Shown in pieces: positions 47,225-56,768 of a DNA stretch of 64,000 nucleotides. The stretch comes from Fimihabitans intestinipullorum (GTDB taxonomy: Bacteria; Bacillota_I; Bacilli_A; RF39; UBA660). The stretch lies in the NCBI GenBank assembly GCA_018714965.1, contig DVML01000022.1, forward strand, positions 1-64,000, in the 5' to 3' direction. The notes below the pieces were generated by a model. That model did no database searches, was not told the origin of the DNA, and saw only the letters and a list, made by a program, of their open reading frames with translations. Position 1 is the first letter of the stretch. Each line of letters starts with the position of its first letter. The position numbers and the translations under genes are program-made.

Positions 47225-49034
47225 ACAATTGTTACGTATTTTGATCAGTGCTATATTTTTCGCTTTGGGATTCATTTTAGGTTCTTTTGATACGATCAGT
47301 TTTATTTGTTTTATTATTAGTTACTTGGTTATAGGATATGATATTTTATGGAAAGCTATAAAGAATTGTTTTCATTTAGAATTGTTTGACGAAGCATTTT
47401 TGATGACGATCGCGACGATTGGAGCATTTTGCATTGGTGAATTTCCCGAAGGTGTAGCAGTTATGTTATTTTTTCAAATTGGAGAATATATTCAGGATAT
47501 TGCAATGAACCGTTCACGGAAATCGATTACACATTTGATGGAATTAAAAGTGGATATGGCAACTGTCGTTCGTGGTGGGAATGAGAAAAATGTCGCTGCT
47601 GAAGAAGTGAAAATAGACGAAGTTATCGTAGTAAGACCTGGTGAAAAAATACCGTTAGATGGTGTGGTTTTAGAAGGTAGTAGTAATTTGGATACGATGA
47701 GTTTAACTGGAGAATCAAAACCACTATCGGTTCGTGAAAATGATGTTGTATTAAGTGGTGGTATCAATATGGATCGTTTATTAAAAATTAAAGTGACGAG
47801 TACATTTGAAAATTCGACAGTATCGAAAATTCTGAAAATGATGGAAGAAATTGATCAAAATAAAGCTACGACGGAAAAGTTTATTACACGTTTTTCAAAA
47901 GTTTATACGCCGATTGTTGTCATATTAGCTCTTTTCTTAGCAATCGTGCCATCTATTATAGTTGGAAATCCGAGTGAGTGGGTTTATCGAGCTTTGGTAT
48001 TTTTAGTTATCTCATGTCCGTGTGCTCTTGTCTTATCTATTCCATTAGGATTCTTTTGTGGAATAGGAAAATCTAGCAAATATGGAATTCTCGTTAAAAA
48101 TAGTGAAGCGATGGAAAAAATTTCTAAAATTGATACCATTGTCTTTGATAAAACAGGTACTTTGACAGAAGGAAAATTTAAAGTAAATCAGATACGTTCA
48201 GAATTTTTGAAAGAATCAGAATTGTTAAAGATTGCGGCTTATGCAGAATATTATTCAAATCATCCGATCGCTCTATCGATTAAACAAGTGTATCGTGATG
48301 AAATAGATGAATCACAAATTTCTGATTATCAAGAAGTACCAGGACAAGGGATTAAAGTAAAAATTGGATCTGATGAGGTATTAGCTGGAAACGAGGAAAT
48401 GTTGAAAAAAGCTAATCTTCCTATACCGGAAGAGGATGCGATCGGTACAATTGTATATTTTGTAATCAATGGAAAGTATGTTGGAAATATTTTGATTTCA
48501 GATGAAATTAAAGAGGATAGTTATTCTTTGGTTGAAAAGTTAAAACAAGTAGGCGTACAACATTTTGCAGTGTTATCTGGAGATCATGAATCAATTGTAT
48601 CTAGTGTTTGTAAAAAATTAGGAATCGCAGAATATCACAGTAGATTACTTCCGATCGATAAGGTGGAATATTTAAAGAAGTTAGAGAAAACGTCGAAAAA
48701 TCCTGTTGCGTTTGTAGGAGATGGAATGAATGATGCTTTAGTTTTAGCGAGTGCAGATGTAGGAATTTCTCTTGGTGGAATCGGAAGTGATGCAGCAATT
48801 GAAGCGAGTGATATGGTTTTAATGAATGATCGTATCTCTTTGATTGCAAAAGCAATTCAGATTTCAAAGAAAACGCAGAACATCATATGGCAAAATATCA
48901 TTTTTGCAATTTCTATAAAAGTATTGGTTTTAATTCTGGGAAGTTTAGGTATTGCCAATATTTGGAGTGCAGTCTTCTCTGATGTAGGAGTTACTGTATT
49001 AGCTATTATGAATTCGATTCGCATTTTAAAATAA
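47214..49034 (+). CDS. Heavy-metal P1B-type ATPase (CadA/ZntA-like), no N-terminal metal-binding domain
   Basis: 606 residues. Motifs: SLTGESKPLS (actuator), VISCPCALVLSIPLGF (CPC metal site in membrane), VFDKTGTLTEG (phosphorylated Asp), YYSNHPIALSI (HP), VAFVGDGMNDALVLASADVG (hinge). CPC with the CadC-like regulator indicates Zn/Cd/Pb export. It begins with a membrane helix and lacks the usual N-terminal CxxC domain, hence it is ~100 residues shorter than CadA. Confidence 0.92.
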   Translation: MKNKQLLRILISAIFFALGFILGSFDTISFICFIISYLVIGYDILWKAIKNCFHLELFDEAFLMTIATIGAFCIGEFPEGVAVMLFFQIGEYIQDIAMNRSRKSITHLMELKVDMATVVRGGNEKNVAAEEVKIDEVIVVRPGEKIPLDGVVLEGSSNLDTMSLTGESKPLSVRENDVVLSGGINMDRLLKIKVTSTFENSTVSKILKMMEEIDQNKATTEKFITRFSKVYTPIVVILALFLAIVPSIIVGNPSEWVYRALVFLVISCPCALVLSIPLGFFCGIGKSSKYGILVKNSEAMEKISKIDTIVFDKTGTLTEGKFKVNQIRSEFLKESELLKIAAYAEYYSNHPIALSIKQVYRDEIDESQISDYQEVPGQGIKVKIGSDEVLAGNEEMLKKANLPIPEEDAIGTIVYFVINGKYVGNILISDEIKEDSYSLVEKLKQVGVQHFAVLSGDHESIVSSVCKKLGIAEYHSRLLPIDKVEYLKKLEKTSKNPVAFVGDGMNDALVLASADVGISLGGIGSDAAIEASDMVLMNDRISLIAKAIQISKKTQNIIWQNIIFAISIKVLVLILGSLGIANIWSAVFSDVGVTVLAIMNSIRILK

Positions 49035-49062
49035 AGAATATAGAAATATATTCTTTTTTTCA
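49034..49062 (+). terminator. Terminator of the metal operon
   Basis: AAGAATATA (49034-49042) and TATATTCTT (49047-49055) around GAAA, then T-run. Confidence 0.85.
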
Positions 49063-49102
49063 TATTTTGGGAGGTTGTACATAAGTTATTGTGAGGGGTT
49101 AT

Positions 49103-49954
49103 ATGGATTGTATTATTTTAATAATAAAAGGATTTGTCATTGGTATAGCTAAAATTATTCCAGGGGTGAGTGGAGCTTTGCTTGCCATTTCATTAGGATT
49201 ATACGAAAAAGCAATGGATGCCCTCGCACACTTTTGGAAACATCCGAAACGATATTTACCTTTTTTGTTCTGCCTTGGATTCGGAATTATATTAGCGATT
49301 GTCTTTGGAAGTCATGCAATTAAATTTTTGCTCCACCATTGGTATTTACCGACGATGTTATTCTTTATTGGTTTGATGGCTGGTGGCTTTCCGTCTTTTT
49401 ATCGAGCAATATCACATAAGGCATCACAAAAAAAATACATCTTTATCGTTGTATTATCTTTCTTATTAGTGCTCTTTTTTTCATTTCAGTTTCGATATGT
49501 ATCAGAAAAGACTTTAGAAAACGTCAGTTGGGGTTGGCTATTTTTCATGGGATTGTTGGAAATGGCTACGACGATTATTCCGGGAATTAGTGGTACGGCT
49601 ATTTTTATGTTATTAGGTTCGTACTCTTTGATATTGGAATTGTTTTCTATGTTGAGTTCTCTATCGTTAATGGGGCAGTATTTATCTCTTTATATTCCGT
49701 TTGGAGTCGGTATTATTTTGGGGTTATTTCTTGTTGCAAAAAGTATGGATTATTTATTCCGACATCATTATTATGGAAGCCATTTTGCTATTTTAGGATT
49801 ATCGCTTGGTTCTGTTATTACGTTATTTATTCAAACATTTCAAAGAAATTATTCTGTCATCGAAGTTTTACTATCGTTAGTGTTACTTGTTTTAGGCTAT
49901 CGGATTGCACAATTTTTTCCGGAATCTAATCATAATGAAAATTTAGACTCATAA
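49103..49954 (+). CDS. DUF368 membrane protein (polyprenyl-phosphate translocase family)
   Basis: 283 residues from ATG at 49103 (GAGGGG upstream). Duplicated signature: GIAKIIPGVSGALLAISLGL near the start and MATTIIPGISGTAIFMLLGS in the middle, each in a membrane helix pair. About eight helices. DUF368 (PopT) proteins have been shown in other bacteria to recycle undecaprenyl phosphate across the membrane. The function here is by family. Confidence 0.85.
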   Translation: MDCIILIIKGFVIGIAKIIPGVSGALLAISLGLYEKAMDALAHFWKHPKRYLPFLFCLGFGIILAIVFGSHAIKFLLHHWYLPTMLFFIGLMAGGFPSFYRAISHKASQKKYIFIVVLSFLLVLFFSFQFRYVSEKTLENVSWGWLFFMGLLEMATTIIPGISGTAIFMLLGSYSLILELFSMLSSLSLMGQYLSLYIPFGVGIILGLFLVAKSMDYLFRHHYYGSHFAILGLSLGSVITLFIQTFQRNYSVIEVLLSLVLLVLGYRIAQFFPESNHNENLDS

Positions 49955-49974
49955 GATAAATTAGAGGTGATGAT

Positions 49975-50316
49975 ATGGAGAAGAAATTACCCAAAGTATA
50001 TGCTAATAAAATTGACAAGGATGTTAAAAATAATAAGCGAGTATATTATTCTTCTTTTGACGAGAAAAAAGAGGATGTTCGCTCTGCTACTACGGTAGAT
50101 ATAAATCGACCAAACTTAGATGGTAAAACGGTTCCACAAAAATTATATGCAATTTTTCATGGACCTAACTATGTCTATAAAGCAGATGTAACTTTGAGAA
50201 TCAAAGGTAGAGACATAAATAAAAAAATTATAGGTTACAACGCCCAAAATATTATCACGGTCGATAATGATGTGATTCCGATTGCAGATATTGAAGATAT
50301 TTATTTTTCTTCATAA
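49975..50316 (+). CDS. Hypothetical cytoplasmic protein
   Basis: 113 residues: basic N-terminus (KLPKVYANKIDKDVKNNKRV) then a small beta domain (LYAIFHGPNYVYKADVTLRI, IIGYNAQNIITVDNDVIPIA). Family not recognised. Its own ribosome site GAGGTGATG. Possibly co-transcribed with the DUF368 gene. Confidence 0.65.
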   Translation: MEKKLPKVYANKIDKDVKNNKRVYYSSFDEKKEDVRSATTVDINRPNLDGKTVPQKLYAIFHGPNYVYKADVTLRIKGRDINKKIIGYNAQNIITVDNDVIPIADIEDIYFSS

Positions 50317-50345
50317 AAAAAGCAGAACTTCTGCTTTTTCTTTTA
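50317..50345. terminator. Bidirectional terminator
   Basis: AGCAG (50321-50325) pairs with CTGCT (50331-50335), flanked by A- and T-runs. It separates two convergent genes. Confidence 0.8.
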
Positions 50346-50783
50346 AATTCCTTCGACAAATGTATCTTGAAGACAACGAATCACGCAACAGCAATTTAAA
50401 TCCATTGTAAAGAAAGAATTTGTTGTGACGTATGGTGTGATTGCGGCTTGTGTTGTATCTGGATTTGGAGCTAATACTCTGAATGTGGCGCAACATCCGT
50501 CTACTTTTTCTACTCTGAATACAGATGAACATGTTACTCCTGCTGTTCCGCACGGATCATCTGTCTTAGTTGTTGGCATTGACCATGCTACGCCGTTTCC
50601 ACAGCATGTATATAGCATGATAGGACGGGTATTGCATCGTACTGTCGTTGTTCCACATCCTAAGAAGCCACGATCACATGTATCTAAACAAGTATTAGGA
50701 CATTCTGCATTGTTTTGTAGAATGTTGATTACTGTTAAGATTTCTGAGATGCAGCAAGTATCGTCTTTTTGATTATTACACAT
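50343..50783 (-). CDS. Spore coat protein of the CotY/CotZ family
   Basis: 146 residues, Cys-rich (about 18 Cys). SSVFRVEKVDGCCATFRVLA and TMDLNCCCVIRCL match the CotZ hallmark FFRVERVHGSCATLSLL...VDLDCFCAINCL. The N-terminus CCISEILTVINILQNNAECP fits as well. In Bacillus, CotY/CotZ build the crust of the spore. ATG at 50783 is preceded by AAGGGGTG. This is the best evidence that the host sporulates. Confidence 0.85.
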   Translation of the reverse strand: MCNNQKDDTCCISEILTVINILQNNAECPNTCLDTCDRGFLGCGTTTVRCNTRPIMLYTCCGNGVAWSMPTTKTDDPCGTAGVTCSSVFRVEKVDGCCATFRVLAPNPDTTQAAITPYVTTNSFFTMDLNCCCVIRCLQDTFVEGI

Positions 50784-50881
50784 ATAATCCACCCCTTCAT
50801 ATATTTTTCAATATACTATATGAAACGATTAAGATATTGGTGTGCACAAAAGCCCCGTATCGACGAAGAAAGAGGTAAAAA

Positions 50882-51565
50882 ATGAAAAAACCATTAATTG
50901 GAATTATCGCACGATGTGAATTATCGGAAACGAAAATGAATTTGAATGTCGTTCACGAAGCTGAAAGAATAGCTATTTTGAAAAGTGGTGGGATTCCTAT
51001 TCTGATTCTTCCTCCACAATCGGTTGAGTACAATAGCGAGGTTCCTCGAGAGATGAAACGTCTAAGCGAGGAAGAAAAGGAAATATTGCAAACTCAAATA
51101 GATATGTGTGATGGTATTTTAATGCCTGGTGGCGATAAGATGTATGAATATGATCGATATGTTACAGAGTATGTAATACAAAGCAAAAAACCACTTTTGG
51201 GAATCTGTATGGGAATGCAATTGATGTGTACTTACAATAAAAAAATCACGCTAGAAGCGAATGCTTCTAAAATTTGCCATTTTAGTAAAAAGAAAAAAGC
51301 ACATATCGTATACCTTAAAGAACATTCAAAATTGCGTTACCTTTGTAGAAAAGATCATTTTGCTGTAAATAGTAGACACCACAGACATGTAGTAGATGCA
51401 AACGGATTTCGTGTTGTGGCTCGTGCTGAGGATGGTGTGATAGAAGCGATAGAGGGGACGGAAGATGTATTTCAACTAGGTGTACAGTGGCATCCAGAAC
51501 TAGATTACGAACAGAGTGAGGAAAGTAGACAAATTTTCCTTGCTTTCATCAATAGTATGTTATAA
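50882..51565 (+). CDS. Class I glutamine amidotransferase-like hydrolase (peptidase C26, PuuD-like)
   Basis: 227 residues. Catalytic Cys in KKPLLGICMGMQLMCTYNKK, His and Glu in LGVQWHPELDYEQ, and oxyanion region CDGILMPGGDKMYEYDRY. This fits gamma-glutamyl-GABA hydrolase-type enzymes. Substrate unknown; H(H)RH insert around VNSRHHRHVVD is family-typical. Confidence 0.88.
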   Translation: MKKPLIGIIARCELSETKMNLNVVHEAERIAILKSGGIPILILPPQSVEYNSEVPREMKRLSEEEKEILQTQIDMCDGILMPGGDKMYEYDRYVTEYVIQSKKPLLGICMGMQLMCTYNKKITLEANASKICHFSKKKKAHIVYLKEHSKLRYLCRKDHFAVNSRHHRHVVDANGFRVVARAEDGVIEAIEGTEDVFQLGVQWHPELDYEQSEESRQIFLAFINSML

Positions 51566-51589
51566 TAATTTAAGAAGGTTGGTGTAGAT

Positions 51590-52834
51590 ATGCGAGCAAT
51601 TGTTTTATCAGGCGGTGGTGCTAAGGGGGCATATCAAATAGGAGTATGGAAGGCACTTAGAAAACTAAATATACATTATGATATCGTAACAGGTACTAGT
51701 GTAGGTGCCTTGAATGGAGCATTTATGGTTCAGAGAGACTATTTGCACGCACTTTGGATGTGGTATCACATTAATTTTGATATGATTACAGCGGAAAAAA
51801 TGGATGTAAACTATAAGACTTTTTCTGGATTGAAAAAGATTATTAAATTATATGCAAAGGGAGTCTTAGATGGAGGTATCGATGTTACAAAGTTAGAACA
51901 GACAATGCAGCAATATATCAATTTGAATAAATTTTATCATTCTCCGATAAAATATGGTTTGGTAACAGTGAATTTGACAACATTGAAACCAGTGGAATTA
52001 AAAAAAGAAGATATTCCGAAAGATAAGTTAAAAGACTATTTAATGGCAAGTGCAACTTGTTTTCCTGCTTTCAAAAAGAAAAAAATTGGTGATCAGGATT
52101 TCGTTGATGGGGGATATTATGACAATCTCCCGATTCATCTTGCTATCGAATTGGGAGCTACGGAAGTAATTGCAGTTGATTTGAAGGCAATCGGGGTAAA
52201 GAAGAAAGTGAAGGAGGACATTCCGATTACTTATATACGGCCTCGTACAGATATTGGATCTTTTTTGATATTTGATAAGGAGTTGTCACGACGCGCAATG
52301 CGATTAGGTTATTTAGATACATTAAAGACATTTCATAAATTAGAAGGAAATATTTTTACTTTTCGCAATGGAGAATTAGATAAGAATAAGAGAAAATACA
52401 AGGATATCATGATTCGTCGTATGAAAGAAATTTTCCATTTAGATACAGGTGGTACCATGAAGGAGCTATTTATGGTTTCTAAATACCGTGCTTTTTTCCA
52501 AGATACAAAAAGAGTTGGAAACGAGATGAATGAAATTTTGGAATATTTAGGACGTGCGTTTGAACTAAGCGATACGAGAATTTATACACTGTCTTCATTT
52601 CAAAGAGAAATTAAGAAGAGAATGAAGTATTTAGAACCGTTTGAATTTTCACAACTGGAGGAAAAATGGAAAAATAAAAATTTGAAGAACATTCGATATT
52701 CTAAAACAATTTTGCAATACCTAGTTCAAAAAATAGAGCAGCAAGATAATAAGAATCATACAGAATTTATGATGCTAGCAATGCTTTTTCCGAAAGATAT
52801 GTTAGCTGCAATTTACATGACATTACTTTCATGA
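51590..52834 (+). CDS. Patatin-like phospholipase
   Basis: 414 residues. Oxyanion loop LSGGGAKGAYQIGVWKAL, nucleophile GTSVGALNGAF (GxSxG), and catalytic Asp in FVDGGYYDNLPIHLA. The patatin domain covers ~1-210 and a helical C-terminus of unknown function follows. Cytoplasmic or membrane-associated acyl hydrolase. Confidence 0.9.
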   Translation: MRAIVLSGGGAKGAYQIGVWKALRKLNIHYDIVTGTSVGALNGAFMVQRDYLHALWMWYHINFDMITAEKMDVNYKTFSGLKKIIKLYAKGVLDGGIDVTKLEQTMQQYINLNKFYHSPIKYGLVTVNLTTLKPVELKKEDIPKDKLKDYLMASATCFPAFKKKKIGDQDFVDGGYYDNLPIHLAIELGATEVIAVDLKAIGVKKKVKEDIPITYIRPRTDIGSFLIFDKELSRRAMRLGYLDTLKTFHKLEGNIFTFRNGELDKNKRKYKDIMIRRMKEIFHLDTGGTMKELFMVSKYRAFFQDTKRVGNEMNEILEYLGRAFELSDTRIYTLSSFQREIKKRMKYLEPFEFSQLEEKWKNKNLKNIRYSKTILQYLVQKIEQQDNKNHTEFMMLAMLFPKDMLAAIYMTLLS

Positions 52835-52875
52835 TATAATTTCACTATCGATAATTTGTTTTAAGGAGGGATTAT

Positions 52876-53889
52876 ATGAAACAAACAATTTTAACTGGAA
52901 TTCGTCCAACAGGGAAGTTACATTTAGGACATTATTTTGGAGCAACGAGAAATTGGGTATCCCTTCAAAACGATTACCGTACTTTTATAGAAATTGCTGA
53001 TGTTCAAGCGTTAACTGATAATTTTCATCATCCAGAAAAGGTAAGGGAGAATGTTCGTGAAATTACGCTTGATCTATTAGCGGCAGGAATCGATCCTAAT
53101 AAGGCTACCATTTTTATTCAATCGATGATACCTGAAATTGCTGAATTGACTGTTTTTTATTCTAATTTGGTTACGATTGCGAGACTTCATCGTAATCCAA
53201 CAGTGAAAACAGAAGTAAAGCAAAAAAAGGAATTGTTTGGAAACCAAGGAGAAAGCATTACATATGGCTTCTTAGGCTATCCTGTAAGTCAAGCTGCCGA
53301 TATCACTGCATTTCACGGAGAATTGATCCCTGTGGGAGAAGATCAGTTACCGCTTATTGAACAGTGTAGAGAGATTGTTCGTAAATTTAATTCAATTTAT
53401 GGAGAGTCTCTGATAGAACCAGAACCATTATTGAGTGAAAATGCTCGTATTAAGGGATTAGATGGAAATGAAAAAATGGGAAAAAGCTTAGGGAATGCAA
53501 TTTATTTAGCTGACTCAGAAGAAGAAGTTTCTAAGAAAATTATGGCGGCAGTTACGGATCCTAATAAAATTAAGAAGGATGATCCAGCAAATCCAGAAGT
53601 TTGTATGGTATACTATTATCATAAACTGGTAAGTCAAACAAATTTGAATACAATATGCTCAGAATGTAAAAAAGGTTCGAGAGGTTGTGTTGCTTGTAAA
53701 AAAGAATTGGTTCAAAATATGATGGAATTTTTAAAACCGATTCAAGAAAAGCGACATTATTATGAAGAACGACCGGAATTAGTAGATAAAATTTTAAAAG
53801 ATGGAACAGAAGTCGCTCGAAAAGAAGCTCGCAATACAATGAGAGCTGTTAGGGAAAAAATGCAAATTGATTATTTTGAAGAAAAGTAG
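52876..53889 (+). CDS. trpS: Tryptophanyl-tRNA synthetase
   Basis: 337 residues, normal length for bacterial TrpRS. HIGH-like motif in GIRPTGKLHLGHYFGATRNW and KMSKS-like motif in DGNEKMGKSLGNAIYL. Dimer/Trp pocket region VPVGEDQLPLIEQCREIVRK is slightly varied (IPVGEDQLP). A four-Cys insert (CSECKKGSRGCVACKKE) occurs in some Firmicutes enzymes. No T-box leader in the 41-base gap upstream. Confidence 0.95.
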   Translation: MKQTILTGIRPTGKLHLGHYFGATRNWVSLQNDYRTFIEIADVQALTDNFHHPEKVRENVREITLDLLAAGIDPNKATIFIQSMIPEIAELTVFYSNLVTIARLHRNPTVKTEVKQKKELFGNQGESITYGFLGYPVSQAADITAFHGELIPVGEDQLPLIEQCREIVRKFNSIYGESLIEPEPLLSENARIKGLDGNEKMGKSLGNAIYLADSEEEVSKKIMAAVTDPNKIKKDDPANPEVCMVYYYHKLVSQTNLNTICSECKKGSRGCVACKKELVQNMMEFLKPIQEKRHYYEERPELVDKILKDGTEVARKEARNTMRAVREKMQIDYFEEK

Positions 53890-53904
53890 GAAACTACTTT
53901 TTTT
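53884..53904 (+). terminator. trpS terminator
   Basis: AAGTAG and CTACTT around a GAAA tetraloop, followed by T-run. A consensus promoter for the next gene (TTGACA-17-TATAAT, 53906-53934) begins at once. Confidence 0.85.
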
Positions 53905-53961
53905 GTTGACAAAATAAAATTGCTTGCTATAATAGTTAGTCGATTAGAAAGAAGTGGGTTT

Positions 53962-54558
53962 ATGAAATATTGGAAGTGGGGACTAGCATTTATAATAGGA
54001 ACACCAATAGGTTTGGGGATCGCCGGATTATACATGTTGATCATTATGGGGAATTATCCTCTTTGGATGTGGTTGGTATCTATTGTAGGTGCTGGTGTGT
54101 TAGCAACAGGAATTACTAAGTTTTGCGATCGACGAAGTGGGCAACAAGATACATCGGATGAGAATTTGACCATTGATTGGAAAACGGTAGATTTTGAAGC
54201 TGAGGCAAAACAAGAGTTAAATAAAAGTAACAAACCAAACAAAACAATGCAAGTGCAAGCTTCAACTTCGAAAAAAATAGTGTCAGAAGAATTAACTTAT
54301 GATCGAGAACTGGAGAATCAAATTTTTGCTGATTGTTTTGCTAATGCTATATCGGAGATGCAACAGTCCGAAGCGTTAACAGAACCACATACGGTATTGG
54401 ATGCGAGTGATCATAATAACTCACAAAATGATGGTTTGAATAACACAAAAAGTTATGATGATTTGGATCCATTTGATGTTAATGAAATTTATTTTGAAGC
54501 ATTACAATCATACTTATCAAAGACAAAAGAAGAAAACGGTTATCAAAAAAGAAAATAA
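53962..54558 (+). CDS. Membrane protein with acidic cytoplasmic tail
   Basis: 198 residues from ATG at 53962. The frame extends to 53920 but that part is promoter. Two membrane helices (WGLAFIIGTPIGLGIAGLYM, LWMWLVSIVGAGVLATGITK), then a ~130-residue acidic, low-complexity region. Function unknown. Confidence 0.7.
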   Translation: MKYWKWGLAFIIGTPIGLGIAGLYMLIIMGNYPLWMWLVSIVGAGVLATGITKFCDRRSGQQDTSDENLTIDWKTVDFEAEAKQELNKSNKPNKTMQVQASTSKKIVSEELTYDRELENQIFADCFANAISEMQQSEALTEPHTVLDASDHNNSQNDGLNNTKSYDDLDPFDVNEIYFEALQSYLSKTKEENGYQKRK

Positions 54559-54571
54559 CTGTTTTTTTTTG
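54535..54571 (+). terminator. Terminator
   Basis: AACGGTTAT pairs with ATAACTGTT (54555-54563), then eight or more T. It overlaps the stop codon. TTGACA-17-TAAAAT follows for the nuclease gene. Confidence 0.75.
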
Positions 54572-54630
54572 ACAATTGACATTGCTGTAAAAAAGATTTA
54601 AAATTGCATTGATTAAAGAATAGAGGGAAG

Positions 54631-55365
54631 ATGAACATGAAAAAGAAGTATCGTAAAAAACTGCAAATAACTCTAATTGGTATTTTGCTATGTGGAATTG
54701 GAGGAATTGGGTATTATCAAGAAGATGTGATTCATTGGATCCAATCGTTGCAACCTGTTGCTTCCTATGATATGAGTTCTATCCCTAACTATAGTGGGGA
54801 TAGTTATGTTGTAATCAATGAAAACCAACCTGATTTTAATGAAGAAGATATGATGACGGCATCATTCGAATCATATAGTGATCAAGATGTGTTAGGAAGA
54901 AGTGGAATTGCCTTTGCCAATATTGGAAAAGATTTGATGCCAACAGAAGAAAGAGGATCTATTGGGATGATTAAGCCAACGGGATGGCACACTGTAAAGT
55001 ATGATATTGTAGATGGAAAATATCTTTATAATCGTTGCCATTTGATTGGATATCAATTAACGGGAGAAAATGCAAACGAGAAGAATTTGATTACTTGTAC
55101 AAGATCTATGAATACTGAGGGAATGTTGCCTTTTGAGAATCAAGTGGCAGAATACATTGAAAAGACGGGGAATCATGTTTTATATCGAGTTACCCCTGTC
55201 TATAAAGATCGTAATTTATTAGCAAGTGGAGTTCAAATAGAGGCTAAATCAGTCGAAGACAATGGAGAAGGAGTCTGTTTTAATGTCTATGTTTATAATG
55301 TTCAAGAAGGAATTGAAATAGATTACCGAACAGGTGAGAGTCAATTACTTTCAGAGGCTCATTAA
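54631..55365 (+). CDS. Secreted/anchored DNA-entry-type nuclease (EndA-like, beta-beta-alpha-metal)
   Basis: 244 residues. N-terminal membrane anchor (LQITLIGILLCGIGGIGYYQ). The nuclease core has DGKYLYNRCHLIGYQLTGEN (the His of (D/N)R(G/C)H, here NRCH) and EKNLITCTRSMNTEGMLPFE. Similar to EndA/DNA-entry nucleases of Firmicutes. It may degrade extracellular DNA or act in uptake. Confidence 0.85.
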   Translation: MNMKKKYRKKLQITLIGILLCGIGGIGYYQEDVIHWIQSLQPVASYDMSSIPNYSGDSYVVINENQPDFNEEDMMTASFESYSDQDVLGRSGIAFANIGKDLMPTEERGSIGMIKPTGWHTVKYDIVDGKYLYNRCHLIGYQLTGENANEKNLITCTRSMNTEGMLPFENQVAEYIEKTGNHVLYRVTPVYKDRNLLASGVQIEAKSVEDNGEGVCFNVYVYNVQEGIEIDYRTGESQLLSEAH

Positions 55366-55435
55366 GAAACTTTTTACCACCGCTTGTAAACTGAGATGAA
55401 AAACGATATACTAATACCTATAGGATGTTGGTGGT

Positions 55436-56710
55436 ATGATGAGAAAGTTAGTATTAGAATTTGTCATTGTTTGGATTGCTTTTTTCGGAATTCAAGCAAT
55501 TGTAAAACATTATCGAGGTGGGCAATTGATTACTTATATGGTTTCTGAAAAAGGAACTAAGTATAAGATTACAGAAAATTATACAAAGAGAAAAAAGAAT
55601 AATAGAAATGCTTATTACTTTGATATTAAAGCGAACGACGAACATTTTATCTTTCAAACATATGAATCTTTTGGCCATCAACAAAATTTAATTCAAGCGA
55701 TACATGAATATCGCGATGATCAAGTTCAATGTATTCTACCTGTTTTGAAAGAAAATAAAGTTGTTACAGATATGATCTGTAAAGAACAGGAAGATCAAAT
55801 ATATTATCGCGAAATTCAGGGGAAATATGAAAAGTTAGATGAGTATGTATCAAATTTGAAATTGTTACAAGAAGCATATCGCACATTTCTAAAAAAGGAA
55901 AATACAGTGAAAGTGGGAACATCTAAAATTTATACACAGGCTCTACCAGATGATAAAGCGATCGCAGTAAGCGATTATCGTGGTATTACGATGATAAATG
56001 CGGACGGAAAAAAAGAAGCGCAAGATGTTTTTAAAGGTGATGTCTACGATCAAAAAATCAAAGCACTGATCGGGAAATATTATTTGATTGCTGATTATGA
56101 ACAGCCATTTGAAATCGATCGTTTTTATCTGGTGGATTTAGCAAAAAATAAAAAAGAAGTCATCGAATCTAAATATATGATTTCGAAAGATTCTTATGTT
56201 CAAGGAATTGTTGAAAATTCAGTTTATTTATATGATCGAAGTAATCAAAAACAGTATGAAATAAATGTGGTAGATAAAACAGTTTATGAGGTTGGAAATG
56301 TTAATTTGAAGATTCAATATTACGATGGCGCAAAATGGAGTCAAAAGGAAATGTACGATATAGCAACCACCGATATCTATTTTGAAACATATCCGGTGGT
56401 GACTGAAAAAAATTCTAATTATGATAAAGTGATCCGAGTTGGAGGAACAGTGACAGGATATTATTATTACTTTCAAAGCGTTGGAGATGCATATAAAGTG
56501 TATCGTGCACCGGTTCAAAACAGCGAGATTAAGACATATGTGTTTACAACCACCTCCCTTTCTCAGATTTATTATGCCGGAGACGATGTTTATTTTATGA
56601 ATCATAATGATGTTCAAAAGTTCTGTGAAATTTCAGGGGTTCAAACAGTCTTGACAAATACGGAGTTTGAATTTAATTCGACAATTTTGTATGGAATATA
56701 TGAACAATAA
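55436..56710 (+). CDS. Membrane-anchored extracytoplasmic protein, unknown
   Basis: 424 residues with an N-terminal signal-anchor (VLEFVIVWIAFFGIQAIVKH) and a large beta-rich outer part with repeated short strands and Asp/Lys turns (YLIADYEQPFEIDRFYLVDL, IVENSVYLYDRSNQKQYEIN), suggestive of a propeller. Family not recognised. Own promoter region, single gene. Confidence 0.7.
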   Translation: MMRKLVLEFVIVWIAFFGIQAIVKHYRGGQLITYMVSEKGTKYKITENYTKRKKNNRNAYYFDIKANDEHFIFQTYESFGHQQNLIQAIHEYRDDQVQCILPVLKENKVVTDMICKEQEDQIYYREIQGKYEKLDEYVSNLKLLQEAYRTFLKKENTVKVGTSKIYTQALPDDKAIAVSDYRGITMINADGKKEAQDVFKGDVYDQKIKALIGKYYLIADYEQPFEIDRFYLVDLAKNKKEVIESKYMISKDSYVQGIVENSVYLYDRSNQKQYEINVVDKTVYEVGNVNLKIQYYDGAKWSQKEMYDIATTDIYFETYPVVTEKNSNYDKVIRVGGTVTGYYYYFQSVGDAYKVYRAPVQNSEIKTYVFTTTSLSQIYYAGDDVYFMNHNDVQKFCEISGVQTVLTNTEFEFNSTILYGIYEQ

Positions 56711-56711
56711 G

Positions 56712-56737
56712 AAGGAAATTTAGTTTCCTTTTTTTAA
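56712..56737 (+). terminator. Terminator
   Basis: AAGGAAA (56712-56718) pairs with TTTCCTT (56724-56730), then T-run. Confidence 0.85.
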
Positions 56738-56768
56738 TGATTACATATTGTAAAATAGGGGGGATATC

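Noticed and set aside
50425..50772. Plus-strand 115-codon ORF
   Set aside because: Antisense shadow of the Cys-rich spore coat gene, which has clear family motifs and a ribosome site.
52835..52875. T-box riboswitch before trpS
   Set aside because: Only 41 bases separate the genes and no T-box sequence or specifier hairpin is present.
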